64,000 bases of DNA from Agrobacterium cucumeris. GTDB taxonomy: Bacteria; Pseudomonadota; Alphaproteobacteria; Rhizobiales; Rhizobiaceae. This document shows, piece after piece, positions 51,471-60,706 of this stretch. A program made the translations under genes and the position numbers. Where the stretch lies: NCBI RefSeq assembly GCF_030036535.1, contig NZ_CP080387.1:1178001-1242000 (forward strand), in the 5' to 3' direction. The stretch's first letter is position 1; each line of letters opens with the position of its first letter. The notes beneath the pieces were generated by a model. The model was not told where the DNA came from, ran no database searches, and worked only from the letters and a program-made list of their open reading frames with translations.

Positions 51471-52780
51471 CAACGACCCTCCCCTTTCTGCGCCATCTCA
51501 TCCACGCCGACGATCTGGTCGCCGTCACGCAGAAAAGCACTGGCGCTTTTAACGACGCGTTCGGCCGGTTCCAGCCCCTCAAGGATTTCGATGATGCCGT
51601 TCTGCGCCTGCCCCAGGCGAACGGTGCGTCGCGCCACCCTGTCATTGTGATCGACCACGACGAGCTGTGCGGTGCCTTCACGGCGCAGCCGCAGGGCCGC
51701 CTCCGGCACGGCGACACGGAACCGGCGCTCACCAAGATCGACCTTGCCACGGGCAAACGCACCGGTGCGCAGATCTGCGAACGGAGGAACGGCGATCCGC
51801 ACGATACCGAGGCGGCTCTGGGTGTTGACCGCCGGCTCGACGACACGGATGGTGCCCTGAATGGGCCGGCTGACGCCGTTGACGGTGATCGTCACGGACT
51901 GGCCGGTCTGCAGCGACGGCAGCACCCGTTCCGGCGCTTCGGCCAGAAACTCCAACTCTCCATCCTGCAACAGACGAAACAACGGTTCGGTGCTATCGGG
52001 CATCGCGCCGATGCGGGCGTGGCGCTGGGTGATGACGCCGGGTTTGGGCGACAGGATTTCAGTGCGTTCCAGTTCAAGACGGTTCTGGGTAAGCTGCGCC
52101 TGCGTGCCGGCAAGTTCCGCCCGCGCGCCTTCGATTTTCGCCGCCGCCATGGCCGCCGCGGCGCGACGCTGGCCAAGCTGCTCCTTGCTGACGCTGGAGC
52201 CGGAAAGCCCTTCGGCGCGACGCAGATTTTCGCTTGCCTCGATCTCGGCGGCCTCGGCTTCCGCAAGCGCAGCACGCGAACGGGCAACATTGGCCTCGGT
52301 CTGCTGGACCTGTGCGGCGAGCGTCTTGCTCTCCAGCCGCGCCAGCAGCTGCCCGGCGGCGACGGCATCGCCGACATCAACAGAAACCTCGACAATACGT
52401 TGACCGGTCACGGCCGTTCCAATCGAGATATCATTGCGGGCGGCCAGAAGACCGGCAACATCCTGGCTCGCGTTAAAGTCATAGGACGCTGCCGCAACGA
52501 CGGACACATGCGGCAACACTTTGGCGGCCTGCGCATTCTGCGCCGCTGCCGGTGTTTCTTCGCCAGCCAGCATCAGCCACACAGTGACACCCAAAAAAGC
52601 GGCAGCTGCTGCCCCCCACCAGAACAGTCTGGTGGCGGAACCCCTTCTGCGTTTTTCGGCAGATGTGGGCTCGGTATATCCGGTGGAGTTTTCAGCGATA
52701 GAGTTCGGTTCGGTCATGATGGAAGCGGTCCGGATGGGAAATTGAAGGAGATGGGAAGATTGCGACGGCTCTCCGATCAT
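51470..52780 (-). CDS. RND efflux periplasmic adaptor (membrane fusion protein)
   Basis: About 436 residues. One N-terminal membrane anchor (RLFWWGAAAAAFLGVTVWLML) precedes a lipoyl/barrel-sandwich half (VSVDVGDAVAAGQLLARLES), a long Ala/Glu-rich coiled hairpin (EANVARSRAALAEAEAAEIEASENL) and a beta-barrel domain. This is the HlyD/AcrA architecture. I choose the ATG at 52780 because it overlaps the MFS stop (ATGA); the ATG at 52717 is an alternative. It couples the RND pump to an outer-membrane channel. Confidence 0.9.
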   Translation of the reverse strand: MIGEPSQSSHLLQFPIRTASIMTEPNSIAENSTGYTEPTSAEKRRRGSATRLFWWGAAAAAFLGVTVWLMLAGEETPAAAQNAQAAKVLPHVSVVAAASYDFNASQDVAGLLAARNDISIGTAVTGQRIVEVSVDVGDAVAAGQLLARLESKTLAAQVQQTEANVARSRAALAEAEAAEIEASENLRRAEGLSGSSVSKEQLGQRRAAAAMAAAKIEGARAELAGTQAQLTQNRLELERTEILSPKPGVITQRHARIGAMPDSTEPLFRLLQDGELEFLAEAPERVLPSLQTGQSVTITVNGVSRPIQGTIRVVEPAVNTQSRLGIVRIAVPPFADLRTGAFARGKVDLGERRFRVAVPEAALRLRREGTAQLVVVDHNDRVARRTVRLGQAQNGIIEILEGLEPAERVVKSASAFLRDGDQIVGVDEMAQKGEGR

Positions 52781-54078
52781 GGCGGCGATTTGCCGAGCAT
52801 CCGCGCCGCCCGGCTGAGGAGCACCCAGAGCACCAGCAAACAGAGGGTTGCCGTCAGCCCCCACAGGAACAATGCGGAACCGACAGCCTCCATGCCGAAA
52901 CCGGCGATCAGCACGGCGAGCGGCGTCGCCATCATGGCAATTGCCGCGGTCGTCCCAAGCACGCTGCCCCGGATCGAGGCCGGTGCGCGTTTCAGGAACA
53001 TCGCATTGGCGAGCGGGCCAAGCGCCCCGGTCGACAGGCCGATCAAGGCAGCCGCGAAAAATAGATATGGACCGGTCTCAATGAAGGCTATCAGGCCGAT
53101 CGCAAGCGTGGCGCCGGATATGCCCGCCAGAAGCACAAAGCGTCCGTTCCAGCCATGGCCCCATATGGCAAAGGTGACAGCCGAGAAGGCCGCCCCTGCC
53201 CCGGAAACCGCGAGGAACAGGCCGAGGTCGAGAACATCCGCCCCGCTTGCCTTGAACAGGACCGGTAGAACAACAGCGTTGAGCGCCCCGAAAACCGCCA
53301 GCATTACCATGGCGACAACAAGCATGAGACGCAGCAGCGGTTCGGTCAGCAGGAAGCGCAGGCCCGCAAGCGCCGCACCGCCTTTGTCCGGATCGGTGAT
53401 CCTGCGGCGATGACGCGGCAGGCAGATCGCGCCGATGACGGCGGCAAGCAGCGAGCAACCGGCCGTGATCAGCAGGGCATATTCAATGTCGAAAGCGGCG
53501 ATTGCGATGCCGGCGACCGGCGGGCCGAAGATCAGCGCAGTGTTTTCCAGCAATTCATCAATCGACGTCATCCGCTCGATCGGCATGCGTGCAACACGGG
53601 CGAGTTCCGGCACCCTTGCATCATGGGCGATCATGCCCGGCCCATCGAGAAGCGCGCCGATCACGATCAGGCCGATCAGCAGGCCGATATCCAGCTGTCC
53701 GGTCATCATCAGCAACGGAATGGCTGCAACGCTCAATGCGCTGGCAAGATCGGCAGTAACGGCAACGACACGCGAACCGAAACGGTCAACGATCGGCCCG
53801 CCGAAAAAAGCGCCGATCACCAGCGGCATCATGCCGGCCGCCGCCGAAATCCCGGTCCATGCGGCATTGCCTGTCAGGGAAAGCACGATCCATGGCAGCA
53901 CGACGCCGGCCACCGCATTGCCGAAAAGCGACAGGGCGCCGGCAAGGATGATGCCATAGAGCGGAATGCGGCTGTGCGGAAGACCAAGTCCGCGAGGCCC
54001 CGCCTCGGAGCCGGCGTCGAGATCAGCATATGCCGCCGCAAGGCGCATCGTCTCGGCAGGGCTGCTGTCTGAAGGCAT
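52777..54078 (-). CDS. MFS transporter, drug-efflux type
   Basis: About 433 residues with twelve predicted helices and the central loop. N-terminal features SLFGNAVAGVVLPWIVLSLTGNAAWTGI and GGPIVDRFGSR are characteristic of MFS exporters of the EntS/multidrug kind. The ATG at 54078 has GGAGATCG upstream and is used instead of the ATG at 54090. First gene of the exporter operon and target of the putative TetR operator at 54218-54246. A role in export or self-resistance is inferred. Confidence 0.9.
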   Translation of the reverse strand: MPSDSSPAETMRLAAAYADLDAGSEAGPRGLGLPHSRIPLYGIILAGALSLFGNAVAGVVLPWIVLSLTGNAAWTGISAAAGMMPLVIGAFFGGPIVDRFGSRVVAVTADLASALSVAAIPLLMMTGQLDIGLLIGLIVIGALLDGPGMIAHDARVPELARVARMPIERMTSIDELLENTALIFGPPVAGIAIAAFDIEYALLITAGCSLLAAVIGAICLPRHRRRITDPDKGGAALAGLRFLLTEPLLRLMLVVAMVMLAVFGALNAVVLPVLFKASGADVLDLGLFLAVSGAGAAFSAVTFAIWGHGWNGRFVLLAGISGATLAIGLIAFIETGPYLFFAAALIGLSTGALGPLANAMFLKRAPASIRGSVLGTTAAIAMMATPLAVLIAGFGMEAVGSALFLWGLTATLCLLVLWVLLSRAARMLGKSPP

Positions 54079-54217
54079 TACGATCTCCAAATTTCACCGA
54101 ACCAGTGCTGCGGGCGATGATGACGGCGGCAAATGACTTGAGCGCACGGCTGCGCCAAGGCGCGCGACAGGTCACGTCAGCAACCCCGCTCGCCCACTCA
54201 CAAGCATCAAATGTTTC

Positions 54218-54246
54218 ATTAATTAAGTAGTCAGTCTATTTATTAT
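54218..54246. promoter_or_regulatory. Putative TetR operator before the exporter operon
   Basis: ATTAATTAAGTAGTCAGTCT followed by ATTTATTAT, 140 bp upstream of the MFS start. Twenty-one of 29 positions match the site before tetR, including the AGTC core and both AT-rich flanks. The palindrome is weaker (ATTAA/TCAGT). Confidence 0.55.
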
Positions 54247-54502
54247 GGAGAAGTCTTTTTTGTCAAGCTGGCACGAGAAAAATCAGGAAGGCAGCGAGAA
54301 CGCCGTGCGGGCTAGCGCGCTCCAGACATTGGACCGTGCATGAATGCAGGACGTTGAGATGGCTTGAAGGTCAGGGCGTCACAGGTTCGACACTTGCGCT
54401 TGCATGGTTTTCACGCGTGAACATATCAAGCCGTGCTAATTTCCGTATTCGTAAAGAAATGCGAATTATATCAATATATAAAAAGAATTTTCTAATCCAA
54501 AT
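54247..54502. other. AT-rich gene-free region at the right edge of the cluster
   Basis: No ORF, tRNA or IS. The last 80 bp are very AT-rich, with an ATATCAATATATAAAAAG-like run before the end of the ClC gene. It marks the boundary of the biosynthetic cluster with housekeeping genes. No direct repeats or attachment site were seen. Confidence 0.5.
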
Positions 54503-56284
54503 TTATAGCTCTCCGGATGCCTCCCGGCGTCTCAGTTCCAGCTCTTCGCTGTAGCGCCTGAGCGTATGGCTCTCGGTAAGCAGACCAACCGGGCGGTTCT
54601 CTATCTTGTCGTTAACGACAACCAGCGCTTCGCTTTCCGTGGCATCAAAGGCGGCTGCTGCCTGACGCGCATTCATGGTCGGCAACAGCACGTCGTTCTT
54701 ATATTGCAGATAGGTCTCAAGGCTGATCTTGCTTGGATCACGATCCATCGGGTCGGCGTAAATTTCCGGCACGAGGACGATGCCGGCATAACGCCCGTCA
54801 TCATGGGTCATGATCACCCGCTGCGTCGAACCGAGCGGGAACTTCTCCTTGAAGGCCGGGAGCCCCATGCTGACATTGGCCTTGCGGATATCGGCACGCA
54901 TCATCTTGCCGACCGTCAGGTCGCGGATCCAGCCAATATCATGGGCGCTGCGAATACTCTCTCCGCGCAGGTGAAAACGCCACGTGGCGAAGGAATAACC
55001 GAAGGTCGTGCGCACCACCAGCGACGTTGTGATGACGGCGGCGAGCACCAGAGCCGTGATCTGGAAGTCACCCGTCAGTTCCAGCGCCAGGAACGTCATC
55101 GTCAAAGGGCCACCGATGATGGCGGCGGCAAAGGCGCTCATACCGATCACCGCATAAACGATGGGCGCTGTCGAGCCATAGCCGATATAGGGGGCGCAGA
55201 GCGCAAAAACTTTACCCAGAAGCGACCCCATGAACAGCGAGGCGAAAAACAGGCCGCCGCGAAAATTGGAACCGATGGAAATGGCGCTGGCCGCCGCTTT
55301 CAGCAGGAAGAGCCCGACCAGCCCGTAAATCGTCAGTTCGGCATCAATATTGAGATGCAGCGCGCCGTGGCCGCTCGACAGGACCTGCGGTGAAATCAGC
55401 GCAAGAGCGCCGACCGCCATGCCGCCAATCGCCGGACGCAGCCAGCCGGGAATGGCGCTTTTGCGGGCCGTCTCCTCAATGAAGGAAACCGTCTGCATCA
55501 GCACGATACCGATCGCCGCGCACACGACTCCCAGAAAGATGGCGGGCACATAATCTGCAGGCGTCACGCGGCTGGCATCGACAATATCGATCGACAGGCC
55601 ATGACCGCCGATAATCCCGATAACGGTGGTGGCCACCAGCGCCGACACAATGAGCGGCGCAAGCGTCACGACGGTGTAGGTGCCGATAATGAGTTCGATG
55701 GCGTAAAACGCCCCCGTCAGAGGCGCATTGAAGGCCGCCGCAATCGCACCTGCAGCACCACAGCCGACGAGGATGCGCATATCCCCTCGCCGCAGTTTCA
55801 GCTTGATGCCGATCTTCGAGGCCACACCGCTGGCGATCTGCGTATAACCGGCTTCAAGCCCGACCGACGCGCCGAAACCGTTGGAGACGATGTTCTGCAC
55901 GCAAACGATGATGCTGTCCGTCAGCGACAGGCGGCCGCCATGCAGGGCATTTGCCTCGATCGGGTCGACCATCGGTTTCTTGCGGGTCTTTGAAAGAATG
56001 AAGATAATCACGCCAAGCACGATGCCGCCGACGATCGGTCCGGCAAGCACGACAGGGCCAGAGAGGTCGCTGCTGCTCAGCCGCTCGGTACCGAAGACCA
56101 GCACATGCAGCGCCGTGCTCAACGCGCCGATCAGCGCTACCAGAAGGCCCGCTGCAATGCCGATGAGAGCGGCAAGAGCCACCAGCCCCAGTTCGCCGCG
56201 ACGGAACATTGCCCGCAACCGGCTGGCGCGCAGATTGTCGAAAAAGCTCGCCATACTGGGTGCACGGAAAGGCCGGGTCGACAT
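54503..56284 (-). CDS. ClC-family chloride channel or transporter with C-terminal CBS domains
   Basis: 593 residues. The ClC membrane core contains LEAGYTQIASGVASK, where classical ClCs have GKEGP, and SNFRGGLFFASLFMG, the GxFxP region. A C-terminal CBS pair follows (about 450-585; TQRVIMTHDDGRYAGIVLV, ESEALVVVNDK). Whether it is a channel or a Cl/H antiporter cannot be told. The gene is independent of the cluster and its 3' end adjoins the AT-rich boundary. Confidence 0.9.
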   Translation of the reverse strand: MSTRPFRAPSMASFFDNLRASRLRAMFRRGELGLVALAALIGIAAGLLVALIGALSTALHVLVFGTERLSSSDLSGPVVLAGPIVGGIVLGVIIFILSKTRKKPMVDPIEANALHGGRLSLTDSIIVCVQNIVSNGFGASVGLEAGYTQIASGVASKIGIKLKLRRGDMRILVGCGAAGAIAAAFNAPLTGAFYAIELIIGTYTVVTLAPLIVSALVATTVIGIIGGHGLSIDIVDASRVTPADYVPAIFLGVVCAAIGIVLMQTVSFIEETARKSAIPGWLRPAIGGMAVGALALISPQVLSSGHGALHLNIDAELTIYGLVGLFLLKAAASAISIGSNFRGGLFFASLFMGSLLGKVFALCAPYIGYGSTAPIVYAVIGMSAFAAAIIGGPLTMTFLALELTGDFQITALVLAAVITTSLVVRTTFGYSFATWRFHLRGESIRSAHDIGWIRDLTVGKMMRADIRKANVSMGLPAFKEKFPLGSTQRVIMTHDDGRYAGIVLVPEIYADPMDRDPSKISLETYLQYKNDVLLPTMNARQAAAAFDATESEALVVVNDKIENRPVGLLTESHTLRRYSEELELRRREASGEL

Positions 56285-56384
56285 GCTGTTCCTTCTCAGG
56301 CAACGTCAAAGCGCGACGCGCCTGTACTAGTGTTTCAAAGCACGTCTCTGTTCCAGAACCGGCAACCGGTTTTGAGAGACTTGC

Positions 56385-57209
56385 TCAGGGCGCTTCGAAC
56401 TCCACTTCAAAACGCATCTGGTCGTAAGCCGGTTCGACGTGATCGGGCGTTTCACGCATTACCGTCTCATAATCGAGCGGAATATGCATATGGGTCAAGA
56501 TCGCCCGTTTGGGTGCGAATCTTTCGATCCAGCCAAGCGCCTGTTCCAGCGAAAGATGGCTGGGGTGGTAACGGTGCTGCAGCGCGTCGATGACGAGAAT
56601 ATCAAGGCCGGCAAGCTTGGGCAGGCTTTCAGCCGGAAAATCGCTGACGTCAGTGCAATAGGCAACGTCACCGATGCGGAAGCCGAGCGAATGTACATCA
56701 CCATGCTGCTGCATATGCACATTGAAAGCTATCGGCCCACCTGCCCCGTTAATAGTCACCGGCGCGTTGATGTCGGCGATGATCCGCGGTTCAACGATTG
56801 GCGGATAACTGCTGCCCGGCGGGGTCTCCAGGCAATAGGCAAAACCATCCCATATGCGCGCCATGGTGACAGGATCGGCATAGATCGGAATGCGATTTTG
56901 CTGGATGGCGAAATAGATGCGCAGATCGTCGATGCCATGCAGGTGATCGGCATGGGCGTGGGTGTAAAGCACCGCATCGACGGCCTCCACCTTGGCCGCA
57001 ATCATCTGTTCGCGAAAATCCGGGCCAGTATCGATGACGACTGTGGTCCTGCCACCATCCGGGCCGATCTGCTCCACCATGAAGGCCGTGCGCGTGCGCC
57101 GGTTCTTCGGATTTTCGGGATCGCAGGCACCCCAGTCGCCGTTGATGCGCGGCACACCGGGCGAAGACGCGCAGCCGAGAACCGTGAAGCGACGACGGTA
57201 GATTGCCAC
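56385..57209 (-). CDS. MBL-fold metallo-hydrolase, PhnP-like
   Basis: 274 residues, metallo-beta-lactamase fold: THAHADHLHGIDD is the HxHxDH metal motif, followed by DVSDFPAE and a late THMHI. The N-terminus (FTVLGCASSPGVPRINGDWGACD) is that of PhnP-like phosphodiesterases. It starts 1 bp after the TatD gene ends, so it belongs to the tatD-metG transcription unit. The substrate is unknown. Confidence 0.92.
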   Translation of the reverse strand: MAIYRRRFTVLGCASSPGVPRINGDWGACDPENPKNRRTRTAFMVEQIGPDGGRTTVVIDTGPDFREQMIAAKVEAVDAVLYTHAHADHLHGIDDLRIYFAIQQNRIPIYADPVTMARIWDGFAYCLETPPGSSYPPIVEPRIIADINAPVTINGAGGPIAFNVHMQQHGDVHSLGFRIGDVAYCTDVSDFPAESLPKLAGLDILVIDALQHRYHPSHLSLEQALGWIERFAPKRAILTHMHIPLDYETVMRETPDHVEPAYDQMRFEVEFEAP

Positions 57210-57210
57210 G

Positions 57211-57993
57211 CTACACCCTTGTCATCTTCGAAAAGCAGCGGAAGGCGTTCTCGGTGGTGATTTCGGCCATGCGCTCGAAAGAAACACCATGCACCTCGGC
57301 CAGAACTTCTGCCGTATTGACCACGTAGGAAGGCTCGTTGCGTTTTCCCCGCCAGCGCTTGGGGGCAAGATAAGGCGCGTCGGTTTCGACAAGCAGCCGG
57401 TCAAGCGGCACGGTGGCGGCGATATCGCGGATATCCTGCGATTTCGGGAATGTGAGAATGCCCGAAAAGGAAACATAACCGCCAAGCTCGACACCGGTTT
57501 TCGCCAGTTCAGGACCCGCCGAGAAGCAGTGCAAGATGAAGGGGAATGCTCCCTTTTCGCTTTCCGCGCGCAAAATAGCGGCCATGTCGTCATCGGCGCT
57601 GCGGCTGTGAATGACGAGCGGCAGCTTCGTCCGTCTTGCCGCCTCGATATGGCGAATGAGACCGGTCTTCTGGTCTTCCGGCTTCTGCGTATCGTAGAAA
57701 TAATCCAGTCCCGCCTCGCCGATCGCCACGATCTTGTCGTGGCTTTCGGCCAGCCGCACCAGATCGTCAGCCGAGATATCCAGTTCCTCGGCTGCGCTGT
57801 TGGGATGTGTGCCGACCGAGCAGAACACCGACGGGTATTTTTCCGCGATCTTCAACAGCTCCGGCAGACGACGCACCCGGGTCGAGATCGTCACCATCTG
57901 GGCGACGCCGGAGGCATGGGCGCGGGCTATGATATCGTCGCGCTCAGCATCGAAGTCAGGAAAATCCAGATGGCAATGGGTATCGATCAGCAT
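57211..57993 (-). CDS. TatD-family metal-dependent hydrolase (DNase)
   Basis: About 260 residues. MLIDTHCHLDFPDF carries the HxH metal ligands; GEAGLDYFYD, VIHSRSADDD and LLVETDAPYLAP complete the TatD motifs. TatD proteins are Mg-dependent nucleases. The ATG at 57993 has GCGAGG upstream; a GTG at 58008 overlapping the metG stop (GTGA) is an alternative. Order metG-tatD-MBL is common in alphaproteobacteria. Confidence 0.94.
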   Translation of the reverse strand: MLIDTHCHLDFPDFDAERDDIIARAHASGVAQMVTISTRVRRLPELLKIAEKYPSVFCSVGTHPNSAAEELDISADDLVRLAESHDKIVAIGEAGLDYFYDTQKPEDQKTGLIRHIEAARRTKLPLVIHSRSADDDMAAILRAESEKGAFPFILHCFSAGPELAKTGVELGGYVSFSGILTFPKSQDIRDIAATVPLDRLLVETDAPYLAPKRWRGKRNEPSYVVNTAEVLAEVHGVSFERMAEITTENAFRCFSKMTRV

Positions 57994-58004
57994 CGGCCTC
58001 GCCT

Positions 58005-59555
58005 TCACGCTTCCGGTGCAACGTAACGCGGGAAGACCGGCTTCGGTGCTTCGAGCGGCGTGCCCGGAACCAGACGACCGGCCTCGCCGAGCGCTGCGAA
58101 ATCGCGTTTGTCAGCGGCCGCGGCCACGAGATCAAGCAGCTTGTCGCAGGATTCCGGCATGAAGGGCTGCAGAAGGATGCCGATCTGGCGCACCACTTCC
58201 GCCGTCACGTATAGCACGGTGCCCATGCGCTCCGGATCGGTCTTCTTCAGAGCCCAAGGCTCCTGCGATGCGAAATAACGGTCGGTTTCCGAAACGACGG
58301 CGATGATGGCAGCGAGTGCGCGGTGGATGAGCTGCTTGCCCATTTCCTCACGGCAGACCGCCAGCAGGCCGTCGGCCGAAGCGAGCATCGCCCTGTCTTC
58401 GTCGGTGAACACGCCGGGTGCCGGGATCTGGCCATCGCAATTCTTGACGATCATCGACAGCGAACGGCTGGCGAGATTGCCGATGCCGTTGGCAAGATCG
58501 GCATTGATGCGGGTGGCGATGCCTTCTTCGCTGTAGCTACCGTCCTGGCCGAAGGAAACTTCACGCAGGAAGAAATACCGTACCTGATCAAGGCCGAAGT
58601 GAGCAACCAGATTGGCGGGATCAACGACATTGCCGAGCGATTTCGACATCTTCTCGCCCTTGTTGAGCAGGAAGCCATGCGCATAAACGCGCTTGGGAAG
58701 CGGCAGCTTGGCGCTCATCAGGAAGGCGGGCCAATAGACCGCGTGGAAGCGGATGATGTCCTTGCCGATGATGTGCACATCGGCCGGCCAATATTTCGCG
58801 CGCGGGCCGTTCCTGTCTTCGATGTAACCCGTGGCGGTGATGTAGTTGGTCAGCGCATCGACCCAGACATACATGACATGCTTGGGATCATTCGGAACCT
58901 TGATGCCCCAGTCGAAGGTGGTGCGGGAAATCGACAGGTCCTTCAGGCCGGATTTGACGAAGGAGATGATCTCGTTGCGCCGTTCGGCCGGGCCGATGAA
59001 TTCAGGGTTTTCCTCGTAGAGCTTCAGCAGCCTGTCCTGGTATTCGGAGAGCTTGAAGAAGTAGCTTTCCTCTTCCACCCATTCCACCGGTGTGCCCTGC
59101 GGCCCATAGCGGACGCCGTCAGCGCGCACTTCCGTTTCGTCTTCGCCGTAATAGGCTTCGTCACGCACGGAATACCAGCCGGCGTAGCTGTCCTTGTAGA
59201 TGTCACCGCTATCGGCCATCAGGTTCCAGATATTGCGCGAGGTCTCGTGGTGACGCTCTTCCGTGGTGCGGATGAAATCGTCATTCGAGGCGTTGAGCAG
59301 CTTGCCCATCGCGCGGAATTGGTCGGAATTGCGCTGCGCCAGCTCTTCCGGCGAAATGCCTTCCGCCCGCGCCGTCTGCTGCATCTTCTGGCCGTGTTCA
59401 TCGGTGCCCGTCAGGAAGAAAACATCCATTCCATCCAGGCGCTGGAAACGTGCCATGGCGTCCGTCGCAATCAACTCATAGGCATGGCCGATATGCGGCT
59501 TGCCGTTGGGATAGGAGATCGCGGTGGTGATGTAGAATGGTGTCTTGTCTGTCAT
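58005..59555 (-). CDS. metG: Methionyl-tRNA synthetase
   Basis: 516 residues of class I MetRS. The HIGH motif is at residues 21-24 (KPHIGHAYE) and KMSKS at about 302-306. It has the SYPNG start and an anticodon-binding helical domain, without the C-terminal tRNA-binding extension found in the longer enterobacterial form. It charges initiator and elongator tRNA-Met. In this window it is separated from holB by an inserted P63C gene. Confidence 0.97.
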   Translation of the reverse strand: MTDKTPFYITTAISYPNGKPHIGHAYELIATDAMARFQRLDGMDVFFLTGTDEHGQKMQQTARAEGISPEELAQRNSDQFRAMGKLLNASNDDFIRTTEERHHETSRNIWNLMADSGDIYKDSYAGWYSVRDEAYYGEDETEVRADGVRYGPQGTPVEWVEEESYFFKLSEYQDRLLKLYEENPEFIGPAERRNEIISFVKSGLKDLSISRTTFDWGIKVPNDPKHVMYVWVDALTNYITATGYIEDRNGPRAKYWPADVHIIGKDIIRFHAVYWPAFLMSAKLPLPKRVYAHGFLLNKGEKMSKSLGNVVDPANLVAHFGLDQVRYFFLREVSFGQDGSYSEEGIATRINADLANGIGNLASRSLSMIVKNCDGQIPAPGVFTDEDRAMLASADGLLAVCREEMGKQLIHRALAAIIAVVSETDRYFASQEPWALKKTDPERMGTVLYVTAEVVRQIGILLQPFMPESCDKLLDLVAAAADKRDFAALGEAGRLVPGTPLEAPKPVFPRYVAPEA

Positions 59556-59650
59556 GACGGTCTATCGACTTTACAGGCTGTTTTTTGGATAGACCGCTCT
59601 TAAACCATTGTTCGCAGCAGCGAAACACTTACGTTCGCCGAACACTAGCT

Positions 59651-60622
59651 TCACTCCAAGATTTTGTTCATTTCATCGAAAAGATATGGCGCTACAGAGA
59701 TGTTCTTTTGCTTTTTCGCCGCGTTCTTAAAATAGTCGATATCGTTGCACATTTCCATGAGACCGTGGACGCGCCCAATCTGGTGGATAAGCATGCTACG
59801 CCCCTCGTCCGCTAGCCATTGATGGAATTTTGCCCGTCTTTTTCCTTTTTCATCAATATTAAGTCGATTAAGCTCTGCTTTCACATATCCATTTTCTATC
59901 GGATCATAGACGTAACGATTGATAAAATGTCCATAGTATTGCGGTCTACTGTGAGCAGATGTCGGCGCGTTGTCATAAAGACGATCGAGTTCAGCAAAGA
60001 AGCTATCCGGAAATGTTTTTATCCATTTCTGTAGACCTTCTGCAATGTACTTAGATAATAGCAGCCTCAAGGCATCATGACCGCGCTGCTTCTGGTATCC
60101 AGTAGCTTCATCTACAAGCGCAACGATACCAACTTTGGCGAAGGCTTCCATCAAAATTTCGGCTTGCAACGCCATTTGCTCTTGAGATGGGTGAAGTCGT
60201 CCTTCTCGTCTCGCACGTAAATAGACACCGCAAATCTCCGGCAGCATCTCGGCCCTTATTCCGTTCGCAGCCGTACCACCAGCCGATGCGGTATAAGAAA
60301 TTGGTGTGGTAAGAGCTTTCTCTAGATCGTCATTTATGAATGGAGATAAATTAGTCGCAGATATAAAAGATGGTAAGCTTACACTATCAGGATTGGCCTT
60401 GACTCTCCGCCAATGCGAACCTCCACGTTTACTTCCGAACGCCCTGTGAACCGCGCGCTCGGATAGGACTCGAGTACCATCCTCAAGAACAGCACAATCA
60501 ATTTCAATGTCTCCAATCGGGAGCGATCCACTGTAAATAGCTACCTTTAATTTATCAGATGCATCTACGCTCTTCTCTGATAGCAAACTGTCCATCCTCG
60601 TAACAACAGATTTTTCGCTCAC
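59651..60622 (-). CDS. P63C-domain protein of phage type
   Basis: 323 residues. The central and C-terminal parts match the P63C domain: GGTAANGIRAEMLPEICGVYLRARREGRL, QAEILMEAFAKVGIVALVDEATGYQ and a C-terminal PQYYGHFINRYVYD. P63C proteins are carried by phages and by mobile or isolated bacterial loci; the function is unknown. The gene and its flanks are visibly lower in G+C than neighbours and sit alone between holB and metG, which are otherwise adjacent in such series. It looks like a single-gene acquisition. Confidence 0.85.
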   Translation of the reverse strand: MSEKSVVTRMDSLLSEKSVDASDKLKVAIYSGSLPIGDIEIDCAVLEDGTRVLSERAVHRAFGSKRGGSHWRRVKANPDSVSLPSFISATNLSPFINDDLEKALTTPISYTASAGGTAANGIRAEMLPEICGVYLRARREGRLHPSQEQMALQAEILMEAFAKVGIVALVDEATGYQKQRGHDALRLLLSKYIAEGLQKWIKTFPDSFFAELDRLYDNAPTSAHSRPQYYGHFINRYVYDPIENGYVKAELNRLNIDEKGKRRAKFHQWLADEGRSMLIHQIGRVHGLMEMCNDIDYFKNAAKKQKNISVAPYLFDEMNKILE

Positions 60623-60706
60623 GACTTTTCCTTGCTATTTCAGCTCATGGACATTTCTCTAACTGAGTAAAATAGAAAAAGATGTGATTCGCAACTTAAA
60701 GTGTAT

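Noticed and set aside
51647-53413. 588-codon plus-strand ORF across the adaptor and MFS genes
   Set aside because: Spans two well-supported genes on the other strand and shows no domain.
54247-54502. Attachment site or tRNA at the right edge of the cluster
   Set aside because: No tRNA-like cloverleaf, direct repeat or integrase was seen; only an AT-rich stretch.
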